Origin: Limnohabitans sp.
GTDB lineage: Bacteria; Pseudomonadota; Gammaproteobacteria; Burkholderiales; Burkholderiaceae_C
Reading direction: 5' to 3'
Assembly (NCBI GenBank): GCA_018883305.1
Contig: VEQI01000236.1
Coordinates: forward strand, 1 to 5,587
DNA: 5,587 nt
Positions 4,267-5,587 of this stretch are shown piece after piece; within the stretch, counting starts at the first letter, position 1, and every line of letters begins with the position of its first letter. Below the pieces are notes generated by a model. That model was given only the letters and a program-made list of their open reading frames with translations. It did not search any database and was not told the DNA's origin. The translations under genes were made by a program, and so were the position numbers.

Positions 4267-5587
4267 GCATGCCGGGAAAGCCGCCGCCCCCCATGCCGCC
4301 AAAGCCCTTCATGCCCCCCAGGCGCTTCATCATCTTCATGAGGCCGCCGCCTCGCATTTTTTTCATCATGTCCTGCATCTGGCCAAATTCATTGAGCAGG
4401 CGGTTGACCTCCTGCACCTGAACGCCAGCACCGGCGGCAATCCGACGCTTGCGCGTGGCCTTGATGAGGTCGGGTTTACTCCGCTCCTTGGGCGTCATGC
4501 TGTGGATGATGCCCTGTTTGCGCAGCATGTCACGCTCCACGCGCGCCAGGTCGGCGTCCTGGGCCTTGGCTTGCAACTGGGTGGGCAGCTTGTCCATCAG
4601 GCTGGAGAGCCCCCCCATTTGGCGCATCTGCTGCAACTGGGCCAGAAAATCGTTCAAGTCAAAGCCGTCACCGCTCTTGACCTTGGCGGCCAGTTTTTGC
4701 GCGGCTTCCATGTCCACACCGGCCGTGACCTGCTCCACCAGGGCCACAATGTCGCCCATGCCCAGCACACGGCCCGCATGACGCTCGGCATCGAACACCT
4801 CCAGACCATCGATCTTCTCGCTGGTGCCGGCGAACTTGATAGGCGCGCCCGTGATCTGCCGCACCGACAGGGCTGCGCCACCGCGTGAATCGCCGTCCAT
4901 CTTGGTCAGCACAATGCCGGTGAGCGGCAGCGCATCCTTGAAGGCCTTGGCTGTGTTGACCGCGTCCTGCCCCTGCATGGCGTCCACCACGAACAAGGTT
5001 TCCACCGGGTTGAGCAGTTGGTGCAATTCCTGGATTTCACGCATCAGCGCTTCGTCAATGGCCAGGCGGCCGGCCGTGTCCACCAACAGCACGTCAAAGA
5101 AATGCCGCCTGGCATGGTCAATGGCCGCACGGGCAATGTCGGCCGGCTTTTGACCGGCTTCACTGGGGAACCATTCCGCACCGGCTTGCGCGGTCACGGT
5201 TTTCAACTGTTCGATGGCGGCCGGACGGTACACGTCGGCCGACACCGTCAACACTTTCTTCTTGCGCTTTTGAATGAGATGGCGCGCCAGCTTGGCCGTG
5301 GTGGTCGTTTTACCCGCCCCTTGCAGACCCGCCATCAAAATGACGGCCGGCGGCTGCGCCGCCAGGTTGAGATCGGACACGCCTTCGCCCATCGTGGCGG
5401 CGAGTTCGCGCTGCACGATACCCACCAGCGCCTGGCCTGGCTTGAGCGAGCCCAGCACTTCTTGCCCCAGCGCTTGATCTTTCACGCGCGCCATGAAGTC
5501 GCGCACCACCGGCAGCGCCACGTCGGCTTCGAGCAGGGCCATGCGAACCTCACGCAGCATGTCTGCCACGTTGGATTCGGTGATGCG
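4259..5587 (-). CDS. ffh: Signal recognition particle protein Ffh (SRP54 GTPase), N-terminus outside window
   Basis: Ffh with 4.5S RNA forms the SRP, which binds hydrophobic signal sequences on ribosomes and, through FtsY, targets them to the inner membrane. 442 residues are visible, starting at RITESNVADMLREVRMALLEAD inside the N domain; by comparison with E. coli about 20 residues lie beyond the right edge. The GTG at 5567-5569 is an internal Val. Using visible numbering, the G domain has the P-loop GLQGAGKT (87-94), DVYRPAA (118-124), DTAGR (170-174), TKMDGDSRGG (228-237) and GTSEK (254-258). The M domain (from about 306) has the 4.5S RNA-binding segment RRIAAGAGVQVQEVNRLLNEF, a run of Met, then a Gly/Met-rich tail ending FPGMPR. 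The residue between the two Gly of GAG is Cys in E. coli Ffh and Ala here, a variable position. The gene converges on miaB with 13 bases between stops. Confidence 0.98.
   Translation of the reverse strand, partial: RITESNVADMLREVRMALLEADVALPVVRDFMARVKDQALGQEVLGSLKPGQALVGIVQRELAATMGEGVSDLNLAAQPPAVILMAGLQGAGKTTTTAKLARHLIQKRKKKVLTVSADVYRPAAIEQLKTVTAQAGAEWFPSEAGQKPADIARAAIDHARRHFFDVLLVDTAGRLAIDEALMREIQELHQLLNPVETLFVVDAMQGQDAVNTAKAFKDALPLTGIVLTKMDGDSRGGAALSVRQITGAPIKFAGTSEKIDGLEVFDAERHAGRVLGMGDIVALVEQVTAGVDMEAAQKLAAKVKSGDGFDLNDFLAQLQQMRQMGGLSSLMDKLPTQLQAKAQDADLARVERDMLRKQGIIHSMTPKERSKPDLIKATRKRRIAAGAGVQVQEVNRLLNEFGQMQDMMKKMRGGGLMKMMKRLGGMKGFGGMGGGGFPGMPR

Noticed and set aside
1..5587. CRISPR arrays, insertion sequences, prophage, toxin-antitoxin or defence genes
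   Set aside because: I saw no direct-repeat arrays, terminal inverted repeats, transposase or such protein families; every long frame is a core gene or its shadow.

Overview
This is a GC-rich, almost fully coding housekeeping segment. Protein similarity and gene order (ispE, tRNA-Gln, prs, rplY) point to a betaproteobacterium, most likely Comamonadaceae (Burkholderiales). That placement is inference from remembered family sequences, not a search. I see no mobile element, CRISPR array, phage gene, toxin-antitoxin pair or defence gene.

Left part (1-2340, all on +): the 3' half of ispE (isoprenoid precursor synthesis), a complete tRNA-Gln(UUG), prs (PRPP synthase) and rplY (long, CTC-type ribosomal protein bL25). 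ispE, the tRNA and prs are packed with gaps of 24 and 26 bases. A good extended -10 promoter lies inside ispE and could drive the tRNA-prs unit. A small intrinsic-terminator-like hairpin separates prs from rplY, and two hairpins, the second with a T-run, close rplY. The pth gene that often follows rplY is not there.

Middle (2385-2865): a small cupin-like protein of unknown function on the minus strand, divergent from miaB across a 97-base gap. This gap holds a possible -10 for each direction and a 13-codon upstream reading frame whose stop overlaps the miaB start as ATGA.

Right part (2866-5587): miaB (tRNA ms2i6A methylthiotransferase, +) and, convergent with it, the 3' part of ffh (SRP GTPase, minus), which runs off the right edge and lacks about 20 N-terminal residues. 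The two genes are only 13 bases apart, and both stop codons lie in the arms of one perfect 11-bp inverted repeat that is probably a shared terminator.

Most of the genes serve translation and its follow-up: a tRNA, a 5S rRNA-binding ribosomal protein, a tRNA modification enzyme and protein targeting. Prs and IspE supply nucleotide and isoprenoid precursors; the isoprenoid route ultimately yields the DMAPP used to make i6A, the substrate of MiaB. The interesting material is regulatory and small-scale. I do not see a previously undescribed multi-gene system.
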